Below, in pieces: positions 9,154 through 18,541 of a DNA stretch of 64,000 nucleotides. Origin of the DNA: Kordia sp. (GTDB taxonomy: Bacteria; Bacteroidota; Bacteroidia; Flavobacteriales; Flavobacteriaceae); NCBI RefSeq assembly GCF_022447245.1, contig NZ_JAKVBC010000008.1:1-64000 (forward strand), written 5' to 3'. The notes beneath the pieces are model-generated. The model was given only the letters and a program-made list of their open reading frames with translations. It was not told the DNA's origin and did no database searches. The position numbers were made by a program, and so were the translations under genes. The stretch's first letter is position 1. Each line of letters opens with the position of its first letter.

Positions 9154-10434
9154 TCACTTATTCAAAAAACATTTCAAGTCATCATAGTCTGTAGCTTGTA
9201 TGGCTTCTTTCTTTTTATGCATAATCTCCTGAATCTGTTCTGGAATGTCTAGTTTTAAATTCAATGTTGATTCTACTGTCGGTAAAAATTTGACAGGATG
9301 TGCCGTTTCTAGGAAAACACCATAAGCATCTTGTAAATTATGTTGTTTTAAGCCTAAATATCCAACAGCTCCATGCGGATCAGAAATATAATTGTACTGA
9401 TTGTAAATAGATTTCATTGCCTTTTTTGTTTCATCATCTGTGAAACTATAGGATGAAAAATGCTGTTTGATTGTTTCTAAATCATTATTATATAATTCCT
9501 GAATACGAATAAAATTACTTGGATTACCAACATCCATCGCGTTAGAAATGGTTGCAATGGATTTTTGTGGAGCATATTCTCCACTTTGTAAATAGTTTAA
9601 AACGGTATCGTTTACATTTGTTGAGGCGATAAAATGTTGAATTGGTAAACCTAATTTTTGCGCCATGATTCCCGCACAAATATTCCCAAAGTTCCCACTA
9701 GGAACTGAGAATACAATATTTGGATGTTGTTTGTGTAATGCTTTGTAAGCAAAGAAAAAGTAGAACATTTGTGGCAGCCAACGTGCAATATTGATAGAGT
9801 TTGCAGAGGTTAATATACGTTCTATTTCTTTATCTAAAAATGCTGTTTTTACCATGTCTTGGCAATCGTCAAAAACACCATCAACTTCCAATGCGGTAAT
9901 ATTTTGACCTAAAGTTGTTAATTGCTTTTCTTGGATTTTGCTGACTTTTCCGCTTGGATATAAAATCACTACTTCCACGCCTTTTACACCAAGAAAACCA
10001 TTGGCAACAGCGCCACCAGTATCTCCTGAGGTTGCAACTAAAACCGTTACGTTTTCATCTTTATCACGATTAAAATAACCTAAACAACGTGCCATAAAAC
10101 GTGCGCCAACATCTTTGAATGCCATGGTTGGTCCGTGAAATAATTCCAAAGTTCCAATATTGTCTTCAATCGGAACGATAGGGAAATCGAAACTTAAGGT
10201 TTCAGCAATGATTTCTTTTAAAATAGCAGAAGGAATATCATCTCCTACAAATTGTTGAATGGCTTCAAAGGCAATTTCTTCATGGGAATACTTGTCAATA
10301 TTTAGAATAAATTCTTCTGATAAAGGCGTAATGTTTTCAGGGAAATAAATTCCGCGATCTGGAGCTAAACCTTTGATAACAGATTCTTTGAAAGAAACTT
10401 TTGGTGAATTATGGTGTAGACTGTAATAGTTCAT
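9154..10434 (-). CDS. thrC: Threonine synthase
   Basis: 426 residues. The N-terminus MNYYSLHHNSPKVSF and the PLP Lys in GPTMAFKDVGARF (about 107) are typical of the short bacterial ThrC type, and VATSGDTGGAVANGF binds the PLP phosphate. It converts O-phosphohomoserine to threonine, the last step of the pathway. It is the third gene of a thrA-thrB-thrC operon, 16 bases after thrB, and ends 8 bases from the shared terminator. Confidence 0.96.
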   Translation of the reverse strand: MNYYSLHHNSPKVSFKESVIKGLAPDRGIYFPENITPLSEEFILNIDKYSHEEIAFEAIQQFVGDDIPSAILKEIIAETLSFDFPIVPIEDNIGTLELFHGPTMAFKDVGARFMARCLGYFNRDKDENVTVLVATSGDTGGAVANGFLGVKGVEVVILYPSGKVSKIQEKQLTTLGQNITALEVDGVFDDCQDMVKTAFLDKEIERILTSANSINIARWLPQMFYFFFAYKALHKQHPNIVFSVPSGNFGNICAGIMAQKLGLPIQHFIASTNVNDTVLNYLQSGEYAPQKSIATISNAMDVGNPSNFIRIQELYNNDLETIKQHFSSYSFTDDETKKAMKSIYNQYNYISDPHGAVGYLGLKQHNLQDAYGVFLETAHPVKFLPTVESTLNLKLDIPEQIQEIMHKKKEAIQATDYDDLKCFLNK

Positions 10435-10450
10435 TTTTTTGAATTCTTAA

Positions 10451-11371
10451 TTAAATAATACGACAACCATTTGTGTTAATTTTAGAAACATGGACATCGT
10501 AATCAATATTTAGTTTTTTAAACGTTTCTGACATAACATAGGCTACGTTTTCTGCCATCTTTTCTCCTTTGCTTAAAGCAAAAATTGAAGGTCCAGAACC
10601 TGAGATTCCAGCACCTAAGGCACCACATTCAATAGCATTTTCTTTTACTTCATTGAATCCAGGAATTAAAATAGAACGTAAGGGTTCTACGATTTCGTCA
10701 TGTAAAGATCTCCCAATCAAATTGTAATCAGAGGTATATAATCCACTGATCAATCCTCCAAGATTTCCTGTTTGAATAATTGATTTTTTGAGTGTGATAT
10801 TTTCCTTCAATACTGAACGTGAATCTGAAGTTTTTACTTCAATCTGTGGATGAATTACGGTTGCATATAACTCGTCAGGAGTTGGAATTTTTATAATATC
10901 TAGTGGCTTATAGCTTCTCACTAATGTAAATCCACCTATAAGAGCAGGAGCAACATTATCTGCATGCGCAGTGCCACTAGCAAGTTTTTCACCTTGCATA
11001 GCAAACGGCACCAGTTCTTTAGCGGAAAAAGGCTTTCCAAGCAATTCATTCATTGCCCAAACGGTTCCAGCAGAACTTGCAGCACTACTTCCTATACCAC
11101 TTCCAGCCTTAATATTTTTATAGATTTCAATTTCAAAACCATGACTAATATGCAGTTTGTTTAGCATTGCCATGCCAGCAACACCTGCCACATTTTTTTC
11201 GGTTTCTACAGGTAAATCTTGCCCAACAAGTTTCGAAATTTTAATTCCTTTTTCATCTGTTTTCCGAATAACCATTTCGTCACCAACTGTGTCTAGACAA
11301 AGTCCTAATGCATCAAATCCGCAAGAGACATTTGCAATAGTTGCTGGTGCGAATATTCTGAGTTCGTTCAT
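10451..11371 (-). CDS. thrB: Homoserine kinase
   Basis: 306 residues of the GHMP kinase fold. ATIANVSCGFDALG forms the N-terminal motif, GSGIGSSAASSAG (about 91-103) is the ATP-binding GHMP motif and GAGISGSGPSIFAL is motif 3. It phosphorylates homoserine to supply thrC. Middle gene of the thr operon: 30 bases after thrA and 16 before thrC. Confidence 0.96.
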   Translation of the reverse strand: MNELRIFAPATIANVSCGFDALGLCLDTVGDEMVIRKTDEKGIKISKLVGQDLPVETEKNVAGVAGMAMLNKLHISHGFEIEIYKNIKAGSGIGSSAASSAGTVWAMNELLGKPFSAKELVPFAMQGEKLASGTAHADNVAPALIGGFTLVRSYKPLDIIKIPTPDELYATVIHPQIEVKTSDSRSVLKENITLKKSIIQTGNLGGLISGLYTSDYNLIGRSLHDEIVEPLRSILIPGFNEVKENAIECGALGAGISGSGPSIFALSKGEKMAENVAYVMSETFKKLNIDYDVHVSKINTNGCRII

Positions 11372-11401
11372 TTTTTTGCTTTTAGCGATTAGCTTAATAG
11401 T

Positions 11402-13849
11402 TTAAAACTTTCCAATTCGTATTACATCTGCAAAAATACCAGATGCTGTTACTTCTGCACCAGCGCCAGCTCCTTTTATTTGTAAAGGTTGTGCCACGTA
11501 ACGATCGGTAAAGAACAGTACAATATTATCGCTACCTTCTAAATTGTAAAAAGGATGATCGGCTGGAATGTGTTGCAATCCAACTTTTGCTTTTCCATCT
11601 TCAAAAGTAGCTACATATTTTAAACGACAGTCTTTGTCATTGGCTTCTTTAAAGATTTGTTGAAAGTGCGCTTCATGCTTTGTTAAAGAAGCGTAGAAAT
11701 CTTCATTATTATCTGTTGCTAGCGTTTCATCCGGTAAAAACGAATTGTTTTCAATGTCTTCTAATTCTAAAACATATCCACTTTCACGTGCCAAGATGAG
11801 AATTTTACGAGCTACATCTACACCACTTAAATCTATTTTTGGATCTGGTTCTGTATATCCTTCTTCTTGTGCTTGCGTTACAGTATCATGGAATGTATTT
11901 TCATCACTGAAATTGTTGAATACAAAGTTTAAACTTCCAGAAAGAACTGCTTGTATTTTGTGGATGCGATCACCTGAAGCAACTACATTTTTTAATGTGT
12001 CAATGATTGGCAATCCTGCACCAACATTAGTTTCAAACAAAAATGGCGCATTGTATTTTTGCGAAACACGTTTCAAATTCTGATAATTTTCATATTCAGA
12101 AGCACAGGCAATTTTGTTACATGTAACTACCGAAATATTGTTTTGCAAATATCTTCCATATACTTTAGAAACTTCATGACTCGCTGTGATATCTATAAAT
12201 ATACTGTTACGCAAGTTGAATGATTTTACTGCTTCATGGAATTTGTCTAAACATGCTTTTACACCAGTAACCAAATAGTTTTTCCAATTTTCCAAATCAA
12301 TTCCTTCTGCATCAAAGAGCATGGTTCTTGAGTTAGAAATTCCAATAACTCTGACATTGAGTTTGAGTTGTTCGCGTAAGTATTTTTGTTGCTGATGGAG
12401 TTGTGAAAGGAAACGTTCTCCTACATTTCCAACACCAGTTACAAATAAATTAAGCTGTTTTACTTTTTCTTCAAAGAATTCTTCATGCAATGCATTCAAC
12501 GCTTTTTTAGCATCTTCACTGTTGATGACCGCAGAGATATTTTTCTCAGAAGCACCTTGTGCAATAGCACGAATGTTTACATTGTTTTTTCCAAGCATGC
12601 TAAACATTTTTCCACTGAGTCCTTGGTGATTTTTCATGTTTTCACCAACCAATGCGATGATAGCTAATTGTTGCTCTACCAAAATAGGATCTACTCTTCC
12701 TGAAGCAATTTCATATGCAAAAGTTTCATCAATCGCCATTTTTGCTCTCGAAGCTTCTTTATCATTAATTCCGATACAGATAGAATGCTCCGAAGAAGCT
12801 TGTGTAATTAATACGATATTTATTTGCTCTGCTAGTAAAGTTTCAAATAAGCGTTTTGAGAAGCCAGGAATACCAATCATTCCGCTTCCTTCTAACGTCA
12901 ATAATGAAATGTTTTCTATATAACTAATTCCTTTTACAGCACGTTGCTTTCCATTTGGATTTTTTGTGATACGCGTTCCTGCTTGTTCTGGCGAAAATGT
13001 ATTTTTTACCAGAATTGGAATTTCTTTTTTAAGTACAGGCTGAATGGTTGGTGGATAAATTACTTTCGCACCAAAGTGAGACAATTCCATCGCTTCTTGA
13101 TAGGAAATATGAGGAATTGGCGTTGCTTGTTTTACAATGCGAGGATTTGCCGTGTACATTCCGCTTACATCGGTCCAAATTTGCAATTCATCCGCATTCT
13201 CAGCAGCAGCAATAATGGCAGCAGTATAGTCTGAACCACCGCGACCCAATGTTGTTGTTTCTCCATTTTCAGTTGCAGCAATAAATCCAGGTAAATTGAC
13301 AATTTGCTTTTCATTCTTTTTAAAGAAATCGTGGCAGTTTTCTTGGGTCAATTTCATCTGGACTCGTGCATTTTCATAGCTTGCAGAAGTAATAATGAGT
13401 TCGCGACTGTCTTTGTACTCGCTATCTAATTCTCGAACTTTCATTACTTCAGAAATGATATATGAAGACAATAATTCTCCAAAACTTGCAATAGTAGCTA
13501 AGGTTTTAGGTGTGAGTTCGCGCAGTAAATAGCAACCTTCATACAAGGTTTCTAAATAATTTAATAAGCGTTTTGTATGACTAATTACGGCACTTTGTTC
13601 TGTGACAGGAACTAAATCTTTTACAACTTGAATATGTCTGTTTTCAATTTCTTGTAATAGAGATTTATAATATTCATCTTTGATAGCAGCTAACTCAGCG
13701 GTTTTTAAAAGCATATTTGTTGTATTTCCAAATGCAGAAACAACAATGGCAACTTTTTGCTCTTGAGAAGCTTTTGTAATAATAGCTATTACTTTATTTA
13801 TATTTTGCGCATTGGCGACAGAAGTACCGCCAAATTTGAGTACGTTCAT
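11402..13849 (-). CDS. thrA: Bifunctional aspartate kinase / homoserine dehydrogenase I
   Basis: 815 residues with kinase and dehydrogenase fused, as in enterobacterial ThrA. The kinase starts with KFGGTSV (5-11); LGRGGSDYTA (near 200) completes its active site. Two ACT regulatory modules lie at about 305-450, where threonine feedback is expected. The dehydrogenase begins at LFVTGVGNVGERF (about 468), with SGSLNFVFNNF, EPDPKIDLSGVDVARK and the C-terminal GAGAGAEVTASGIFAD. It catalyses the first and third steps from aspartate to threonine. It is preceded by a Thr/Ile-rich leader peptide and a strong promoter, pointing to attenuation control. Confidence 0.97.
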   Translation of the reverse strand: MNVLKFGGTSVANAQNINKVIAIITKASQEQKVAIVVSAFGNTTNMLLKTAELAAIKDEYYKSLLQEIENRHIQVVKDLVPVTEQSAVISHTKRLLNYLETLYEGCYLLRELTPKTLATIASFGELLSSYIISEVMKVRELDSEYKDSRELIITSASYENARVQMKLTQENCHDFFKKNEKQIVNLPGFIAATENGETTTLGRGGSDYTAAIIAAAENADELQIWTDVSGMYTANPRIVKQATPIPHISYQEAMELSHFGAKVIYPPTIQPVLKKEIPILVKNTFSPEQAGTRITKNPNGKQRAVKGISYIENISLLTLEGSGMIGIPGFSKRLFETLLAEQINIVLITQASSEHSICIGINDKEASRAKMAIDETFAYEIASGRVDPILVEQQLAIIALVGENMKNHQGLSGKMFSMLGKNNVNIRAIAQGASEKNISAVINSEDAKKALNALHEEFFEEKVKQLNLFVTGVGNVGERFLSQLHQQQKYLREQLKLNVRVIGISNSRTMLFDAEGIDLENWKNYLVTGVKACLDKFHEAVKSFNLRNSIFIDITASHEVSKVYGRYLQNNISVVTCNKIACASEYENYQNLKRVSQKYNAPFLFETNVGAGLPIIDTLKNVVASGDRIHKIQAVLSGSLNFVFNNFSDENTFHDTVTQAQEEGYTEPDPKIDLSGVDVARKILILARESGYVLELEDIENNSFLPDETLATDNNEDFYASLTKHEAHFQQIFKEANDKDCRLKYVATFEDGKAKVGLQHIPADHPFYNLEGSDNIVLFFTDRYVAQPLQIKGAGAGAEVTASGIFADVIRIGKF

Positions 13850-13869
13850 GAGTATTGTTTTGTGTGGTT

Positions 13870-13908
13870 ATTGGTGTTTTTTAATTCTTTACATAGAAAT
13901 TGGTGTAT
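13870..13908 (-). promoter_or_regulatory. Alternative RNA pairings between thr leader peptide and thrA
   Basis: On the minus-strand RNA the segment GGTGTTT (about 13908-13902) can pair with the adjacent ACACC to make a small hairpin. It can also pair with a downstream AAACACC (about 13882-13876). The two pairings exclude each other. This is the geometry expected of a switch that responds to ribosome position on the leader peptide upstream. Only sequence complementarity supports it. Confidence 0.4.
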
Positions 13909-13934
13909 ATAAACACCTGACGGTTGTATAATGC

Positions 13935-14036
13935 TTAGACCCCAAAAGGGGTTGTTGTAGCAATAGCAATCGATACAGTGCTGCTTGTGCCTGTAATAAT
14001 TGTTGTTGAAGAAAAAATTGTTGCTACTAAACGCAT
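13935..14036 (-). CDS. thrL: Threonine operon leader peptide
   Basis: A 33-codon ORF sits between the promoter and thrA. It reads MRLVATIFSSTTIITGT..., then ...IAIATTTPFGV and stop. Nine Thr and six Ile codons fall in 33, far above background, and these are the two end products of the pathway. The last codons overlap a CCCC-TTTT-GGGG hairpin (13939-13952). A ribosome stalled at the Thr/Ile codons would alter this hairpin and the pairings further down. The analogy is to E. coli thrL; there is no sequence homology. It is too short for routine gene calling. Confidence 0.75.
   Translation of the reverse strand: MRLVATIFSSTTIITGTSSTVSIAIATTTPFGV
13939..13952 (-). promoter_or_regulatory. Hairpin overlapping the end of the thr leader peptide
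   Basis: ACCCC-AAAA-GGGGT on the plus strand makes a compact G:C-rich hairpin covering the last codons of the leader peptide. There is no U-run directly after it, so it looks like part of an attenuator fold rather than the terminator itself. Confidence 0.45.
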
Positions 14037-14056
14037 ATTTATCATATGATATTGTT

Positions 14057-14087
14057 CAAAAGTATTACTTTTATCTCCATAAACAAA
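14057..14087 (-). promoter_or_regulatory. Promoter of the thr operon
   Basis: The minus strand has TTTG, exactly 19 bases, then TACTTTTG. This matches the Bacteroidota primary-sigma consensus TTTG-N19-TAnnTTTG at every fixed position. It ends about 20 bases before the leader-peptide ATG. Confidence 0.8.
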
Positions 14088-14212
14088 CTATAAATTCATT
14101 TTTCACAGATTACTAGTGAAAATAGCTTTTTTTTAAAAATGCATTAAATAAGCATCTTTAATTGTAAAGAATTTCATCAAATGTGTAATCTCTTGCATTA
14201 ATATAACGATAC

Positions 14213-15751
14213 ATGAAGATATTTTCAGCAGCTCAAATCTACGAAGCAATCAATCGTACGATCAAAAAAAATCAAATTACGTCTAATGATTTACTAGAAT
14301 TTGCAGGAAATCAATTATTTAATTGGTTTCATAGACGTATGCATGGTGCGCAAGTTCCGATTCATATTTATTGTGGAATTGGAAATAATGGAGGTTTAGG
14401 ATTGGTGTTAGGACGTCAATTATTGTATCATGGCTATAATGTACATTTGTATGTAGTGAATTTTAGCGATAAGCGTACGAAAGGTTTTTTGGTGAATTAT
14501 GATCGAATTAAAGAGTTTAAAGTTTGGCCAAAATTACTAAGCTCAGGAGAAGAATTTCCTGAAATGCAACCAGAAGATATTATTGTAGATGCCATTTTTG
14601 GAATTGGATTGAACAGAGAAACATCTGATTGGGTAAAAGAACTTATTAAGTATATCAATGCTTCACGAGCATATACAGTATCTTTGGATGTTCCTTCAGG
14701 ATTGTATCCAGATCATGGACCAGAAGATAGAGAAGCTGTGATTCAAAGTAATTTTACCTTAACGAGTCAAGCGCCAAAATTGAGTTTCTTTTTACCAGAA
14801 ACGGGTATTTTTATGCAACAATGGGAAGCTATTGATATTGGACTCGATCAAGAGTATTTACAAACGACTGATACCGAAGTGCAGTTAATTGACAAGTTTG
14901 AAGTGTTGCCTTTATACATTCCGAGAGAGAAATATGCGCATAAAGGAAGCTATGGTCACAGTTTGATTGTTGGAGGAAGTTATGGTAAAATCGGTGCTGT
15001 GACGTTGGCATGTTCGGCATGTTTACGAGTGGGCGCAGGATTGGTAACTGCTTATATTCCAGAGTGTGGATATACTGTTTTACAAACGTCGTTACCTGAG
15101 GCCATGGTGATTTGTGATGATGATAAAAAACATCTTACGAATATTGAATATGATATAACGCCTCAAGCTGTTGGAATTGGTGTAGGAATGGGAACTGTTG
15201 AAAATACAGTAAATGCATTGAAAATATTTTTAGAGAAAAGCAGCCTTCCTTTAGTATTTGATGCGGATGCATTGAATATACTTTCTGCGAATACAGAATT
15301 GTTGAAATCTGTACCGAAAGGCTCTATTTTGACGCCACATCCAAAAGAATTAGAACGTTTGATAGGTGAGTGGGAAGATGATTTTGAGAAATTGGCAAAA
15401 GCAAAAGCATTTGCTAAAGAGTATGATATAGTGCTAATTATCAAAGGAGCGCATACGGTTATTATTTACGATAATTACGTATATATTAATAATACAGGAA
15501 ATCCTGGAATGGCAACTGCAGGAAGTGGCGATGTGTTGACAGGAATGTTAACTGGATTGTTATCACAAGGATATGACCCGATAAAAACATCAATTTTTGG
15601 AGTGTATTTACATGGAAAAGCGGGTGATATTGCCTTATCAGGTTTAGGATACCAAGCGTTGACGGCAAGCGATATTGTGTATCATATTGGTGATGCGTAT
15701 TTGGATTTGTTTAAACAACCCGAAAAACCCTCAGAAGAAGCTGAACAATAA
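14213..15751 (+). CDS. nnr: Bifunctional NAD(P)H-hydrate epimerase / ADP-dependent hydrate dehydratase
   Basis: 512 residues. The N-terminal YjeF epimerase domain (1-215) shows GIGNNGGLGLVLGRQL and VDAIFGIGLNR; the C-terminal ribokinase-like dehydratase domain shows GSYGKIGAVTLACSACLRVGAG, LTPHPKELERL, KGAHTVI and the catalytic AGSGDVLTGMLTG. Together they repair hydrated NADH and NADPH: the epimerase interconverts R and S forms and the dehydratase restores the S form. It is divergent from the thr operon and ends at a perfect palindromic terminator. Confidence 0.95.
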   Translation: MKIFSAAQIYEAINRTIKKNQITSNDLLEFAGNQLFNWFHRRMHGAQVPIHIYCGIGNNGGLGLVLGRQLLYHGYNVHLYVVNFSDKRTKGFLVNYDRIKEFKVWPKLLSSGEEFPEMQPEDIIVDAIFGIGLNRETSDWVKELIKYINASRAYTVSLDVPSGLYPDHGPEDREAVIQSNFTLTSQAPKLSFFLPETGIFMQQWEAIDIGLDQEYLQTTDTEVQLIDKFEVLPLYIPREKYAHKGSYGHSLIVGGSYGKIGAVTLACSACLRVGAGLVTAYIPECGYTVLQTSLPEAMVICDDDKKHLTNIEYDITPQAVGIGVGMGTVENTVNALKIFLEKSSLPLVFDADALNILSANTELLKSVPKGSILTPHPKELERLIGEWEDDFEKLAKAKAFAKEYDIVLIIKGAHTVIIYDNYVYINNTGNPGMATAGSGDVLTGMLTGLLSQGYDPIKTSIFGVYLHGKAGDIALSGLGYQALTASDIVYHIGDAYLDLFKQPEKPSEEAEQ

Positions 15752-15752
15752 G

Positions 15753-15790
15753 AACAAAAAACGCTTTGGAATTCCAAAGCGTTTTTTGTT
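15753..15790. terminator. Perfect palindromic bidirectional terminator
   Basis: AACAAAAAACGCTTTGG, AATT, then the exact complement ending TTTTTTGTT. It lies between nnr and the convergent TlpA-like genes. Confidence 0.9.
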
Positions 15791-15806
15791 TGTATGTTTT
15801 GAATTT

Positions 15807-17156
15807 TTAGATCTTCAACTCATCAAATAATTCAATTAATTTTTCGCTTGATGGTCTTGGAGCATCAGCGTCTAAGATATTTCCTTCTGGATCAATTAAA
15901 ATAAATCTTGGAATCCCTTCAATAGCGTACTCCTTCACAAATTTTGATTTCCAGTCGTTATCTGCCATTAACTGAATTCCTCCTAAATCTTTATCAACGA
16001 CCATTTTTTTCCACGTTGTATAGTCTTTTTTGTCATCAATAGAAATAGATACAAATTCAATATTTTTATTGTGATATTTCTTTTCAACCTTTTTTAAAGA
16101 TGGAATTTCTCCGATGCATGGTCCACACCAAGTTGCCCAAACATCTATATAAACATATTTACCTTTTAAATCGTCTAATGATGTTTTTCCTCCCTTGTAG
16201 TTTTCATATATGAATTTTGGAGAAGCATTTCCTGCCACTAGTTTTTTAATGGTATTATACTTTTCCGCTAATTCTTTTTTGAATTCTTCGTTTTTAGAAA
16301 TCGTAGTTAATTCTTCATACAAATAATCTGAATCTTTTCCAGAAGGAGATATAAAGAATGATAAGTTTTCAGCAAGCATATCTTTTAGACTTTGCGATTT
16401 TAATGCTTTTATGGAACTTACAGCGCCTTTTATATCTTCAAAAGGATTTAGTGTTTTAGAGTAATGTCTAATGGCTAATTCCTTAAAGTTTTTATACATG
16501 TTGAAATCTTCCTCATTGTCATAATCTACATCCTTAAAATACGCCTCAAATTCTTCAGAAGGTTTATAGTCTTCATTTTTTGAGTAATCTGGATGGTACA
16601 TTGGATACTTTGAAAGATTGATTAATGTAGCATATTTGATATTCTTTTTTTCTAGCGAAATAAAATCATCATCTAAATCAGTTGATTTTTTTATAATTTC
16701 CATAGATTCTTCACCAAAACCTTTTACAGTTTTGATAAATTCAGCTTCTTCCATAGAAAAGACAGCTATGGCATCTCTGCTCTTATTTCTTTTTATTTTT
16801 CCTAACAAGTAGGTGTTTGTAGCTGCAGCAGTGCCTTCATAATTCATTTGGTCAATGAACTTAGTGGCATTTGTGCTTAGCTTTAAATCTTTTTTAGGAG
16901 TTAAAAATAATGTAGCCTTATCTTTGTCATGTAAGAGTGTATAATATCCTGTGTCAACGCGTAATGTATCTACAAAAGTGCCATCGTCATTTAGTTTGAT
17001 TTCCTTTTCAAAATCACCTCCAAAGAGGATGACTTTTCCATCTTTTGAATTATCAATTTTCCCAGATAGAACAGTGTAATCTATTGGTTCTAGTTTTGGA
17101 TCATTTGCACATGAAATGACAGCGATACCAGCGATGAGTAAGAATATTTTTTTCAT
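15807..17156 (-). CDS. TlpA-like thioredoxin-fold lipoprotein with DUF4369-type N-terminus (paralogue 3 of 3)
   Basis: 449 residues. A lipoprotein signal with lipobox ending VISC at about 16 is followed by a DUF4369-like beta domain (about 28-130, LSGKIDNSKDGKVILFGGDF), a helical middle and a C-terminal TlpA domain with WATWCGPC at about 342-349. The CxxC pair predicts a periplasmic thiol:disulfide oxidoreductase. The two upstream neighbours are close relatives; this one is nearest the 447-residue copy. It is the last gene of the tandem set and precedes the shared terminator. Confidence 0.88.
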   Translation of the reverse strand: MKKIFLLIAGIAVISCANDPKLEPIDYTVLSGKIDNSKDGKVILFGGDFEKEIKLNDDGTFVDTLRVDTGYYTLLHDKDKATLFLTPKKDLKLSTNATKFIDQMNYEGTAAATNTYLLGKIKRNKSRDAIAVFSMEEAEFIKTVKGFGEESMEIIKKSTDLDDDFISLEKKNIKYATLINLSKYPMYHPDYSKNEDYKPSEEFEAYFKDVDYDNEEDFNMYKNFKELAIRHYSKTLNPFEDIKGAVSSIKALKSQSLKDMLAENLSFFISPSGKDSDYLYEELTTISKNEEFKKELAEKYNTIKKLVAGNASPKFIYENYKGGKTSLDDLKGKYVYIDVWATWCGPCIGEIPSLKKVEKKYHNKNIEFVSISIDDKKDYTTWKKMVVDKDLGGIQLMADNDWKSKFVKEYAIEGIPRFILIDPEGNILDADAPRPSSEKLIELFDELKI

Positions 17157-17179
17157 GATTTCTATGGTTTGGTAATTGC

Positions 17180-18523
17180 TTATATTTTCAACTCATTAAA
17201 TAATTCAATTAATTTAGGACTCGATGGTCTTGGTGCATCTGCATTTACAATATTTCCTTCTGGATCAATTAAGATAAATCTAGGAATACCATCAATTACA
17301 TAATCAATAACGAATTTTGATTTCTCAGCGCTATCTGCCATTAATTGAATTCCTCCAAGTTCTTTATTTTTAATCATGTTTTTCCAAGTTTCATACGCTC
17401 CTTTTTGATCAATGGAGATAGAAACGAATTCAATGTTTTTGTCATGATAATCTTTTTCAACCTTTTTTAATGATGGGATTTCTTCAATACATGGTCCACA
17501 CCAAGTTGCCCAAACATCAATATAGACATACTTTCCTTTTAAATCTGCTAAAGAAGTTGTACCACCAGCATGATTTTCATAATTGAATGTAGGCGAAGTT
17601 TTTCCTGGAACTAGTTTTTGAATTTTAGTGTACTTTTCAGAAAGTTCTTTGAGTAACTTTTCGTCTTTAGCCATTTCTTTAATAGTGCCAAAAAGTTTTT
17701 CATTGTCTTCGTTAGATGGAGAAATTCCATAGGCCAACTCACCTGCTAATGCATTTTTAATGTTCTGTGATTTTAATCCTTTGATACTTTTTAAACTCTC
17801 AGCTTTTAAAGAATCGTTATAGTACATCTCCATATAATGTTGTGACACTAATTGTTGGTATGAATCAAAGTTTCTAAAATCTTCTTCATTATCATAATCA
17901 ACATTGTCTAGAGGCTTCAATAAGTCTTCAGAAACTTTGTAATCTTCTTTTTTAGCAAAATATGGATGATACGAAGGGTATCTCATAAGATTGGCTAAGT
18001 ATTCATAATTGATACTTTTCTTTTCTAATGCTACAAATACTTCGTTTAAATCTTTCGTATTGTTCAAACGATCCAAAGCTTCGCTTTTCATTTCCTCAAT
18101 TTTCTTTAAAAAATCAGCTTCTTCGATAGCATATACTGCTCTAAAGTTTAAATTTCCAGCTTCCGAAAGTTTTTTAGCTAAATACGTATTTGTAGTTGTC
18201 CCTGTTCCTGAATATTCTAGAGCATTATTGAACTTCAATTTATCAGTAGTTAGGTGTAATGAATCACCATGAGTTAAGTATAAAGCTGCGCGATTTCTTC
18301 CATAAAATAGCGTATAATAGCCTTCATCAGTAACTAATTTATCTGAAAATGTTCCGTCTTCTGCTAGAGCAATTTTTTGTTTAAAATCCCCACCAGAAAC
18401 CACAATTGTGTCTCCTTTTTTAGTGTTTTCTATTTTACCAGAAAGTACAGTATAGTCTATTTTCGGTTCAGTTTTACATGAGAAGATTGCCAATCCAGCA
18501 ATCAATAGCAATACTTTTTTCAT
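17180..18523 (-). CDS. TlpA-like thioredoxin-fold lipoprotein with DUF4369-type N-terminus (paralogue 2 of 3)
   Basis: 447 residues with the same layout as its downstream copy: lipobox FSC at about 14-16, LSGKIENTKKGDTIVVSGGDF in the N-terminal domain, helical middle and C-terminal WATWCGPCIEEIPSLKKVE. The final stretch (GIPRFILIDPEGNI, DAPRPSS) is nearly identical in all three. The gaps to its neighbours are 18 and 23 bases, so the three are one operon. The helical middle differs most, suggesting that partner recognition diverged while the redox domain was kept. Confidence 0.88.
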   Translation of the reverse strand: MKKVLLLIAGLAIFSCKTEPKIDYTVLSGKIENTKKGDTIVVSGGDFKQKIALAEDGTFSDKLVTDEGYYTLFYGRNRAALYLTHGDSLHLTTDKLKFNNALEYSGTGTTTNTYLAKKLSEAGNLNFRAVYAIEEADFLKKIEEMKSEALDRLNNTKDLNEVFVALEKKSINYEYLANLMRYPSYHPYFAKKEDYKVSEDLLKPLDNVDYDNEEDFRNFDSYQQLVSQHYMEMYYNDSLKAESLKSIKGLKSQNIKNALAGELAYGISPSNEDNEKLFGTIKEMAKDEKLLKELSEKYTKIQKLVPGKTSPTFNYENHAGGTTSLADLKGKYVYIDVWATWCGPCIEEIPSLKKVEKDYHDKNIEFVSISIDQKGAYETWKNMIKNKELGGIQLMADSAEKSKFVIDYVIDGIPRFILIDPEGNIVNADAPRPSSPKLIELFNELKI

Positions 18524-18541
18524 TTTTAAAGTTTGTTTACT

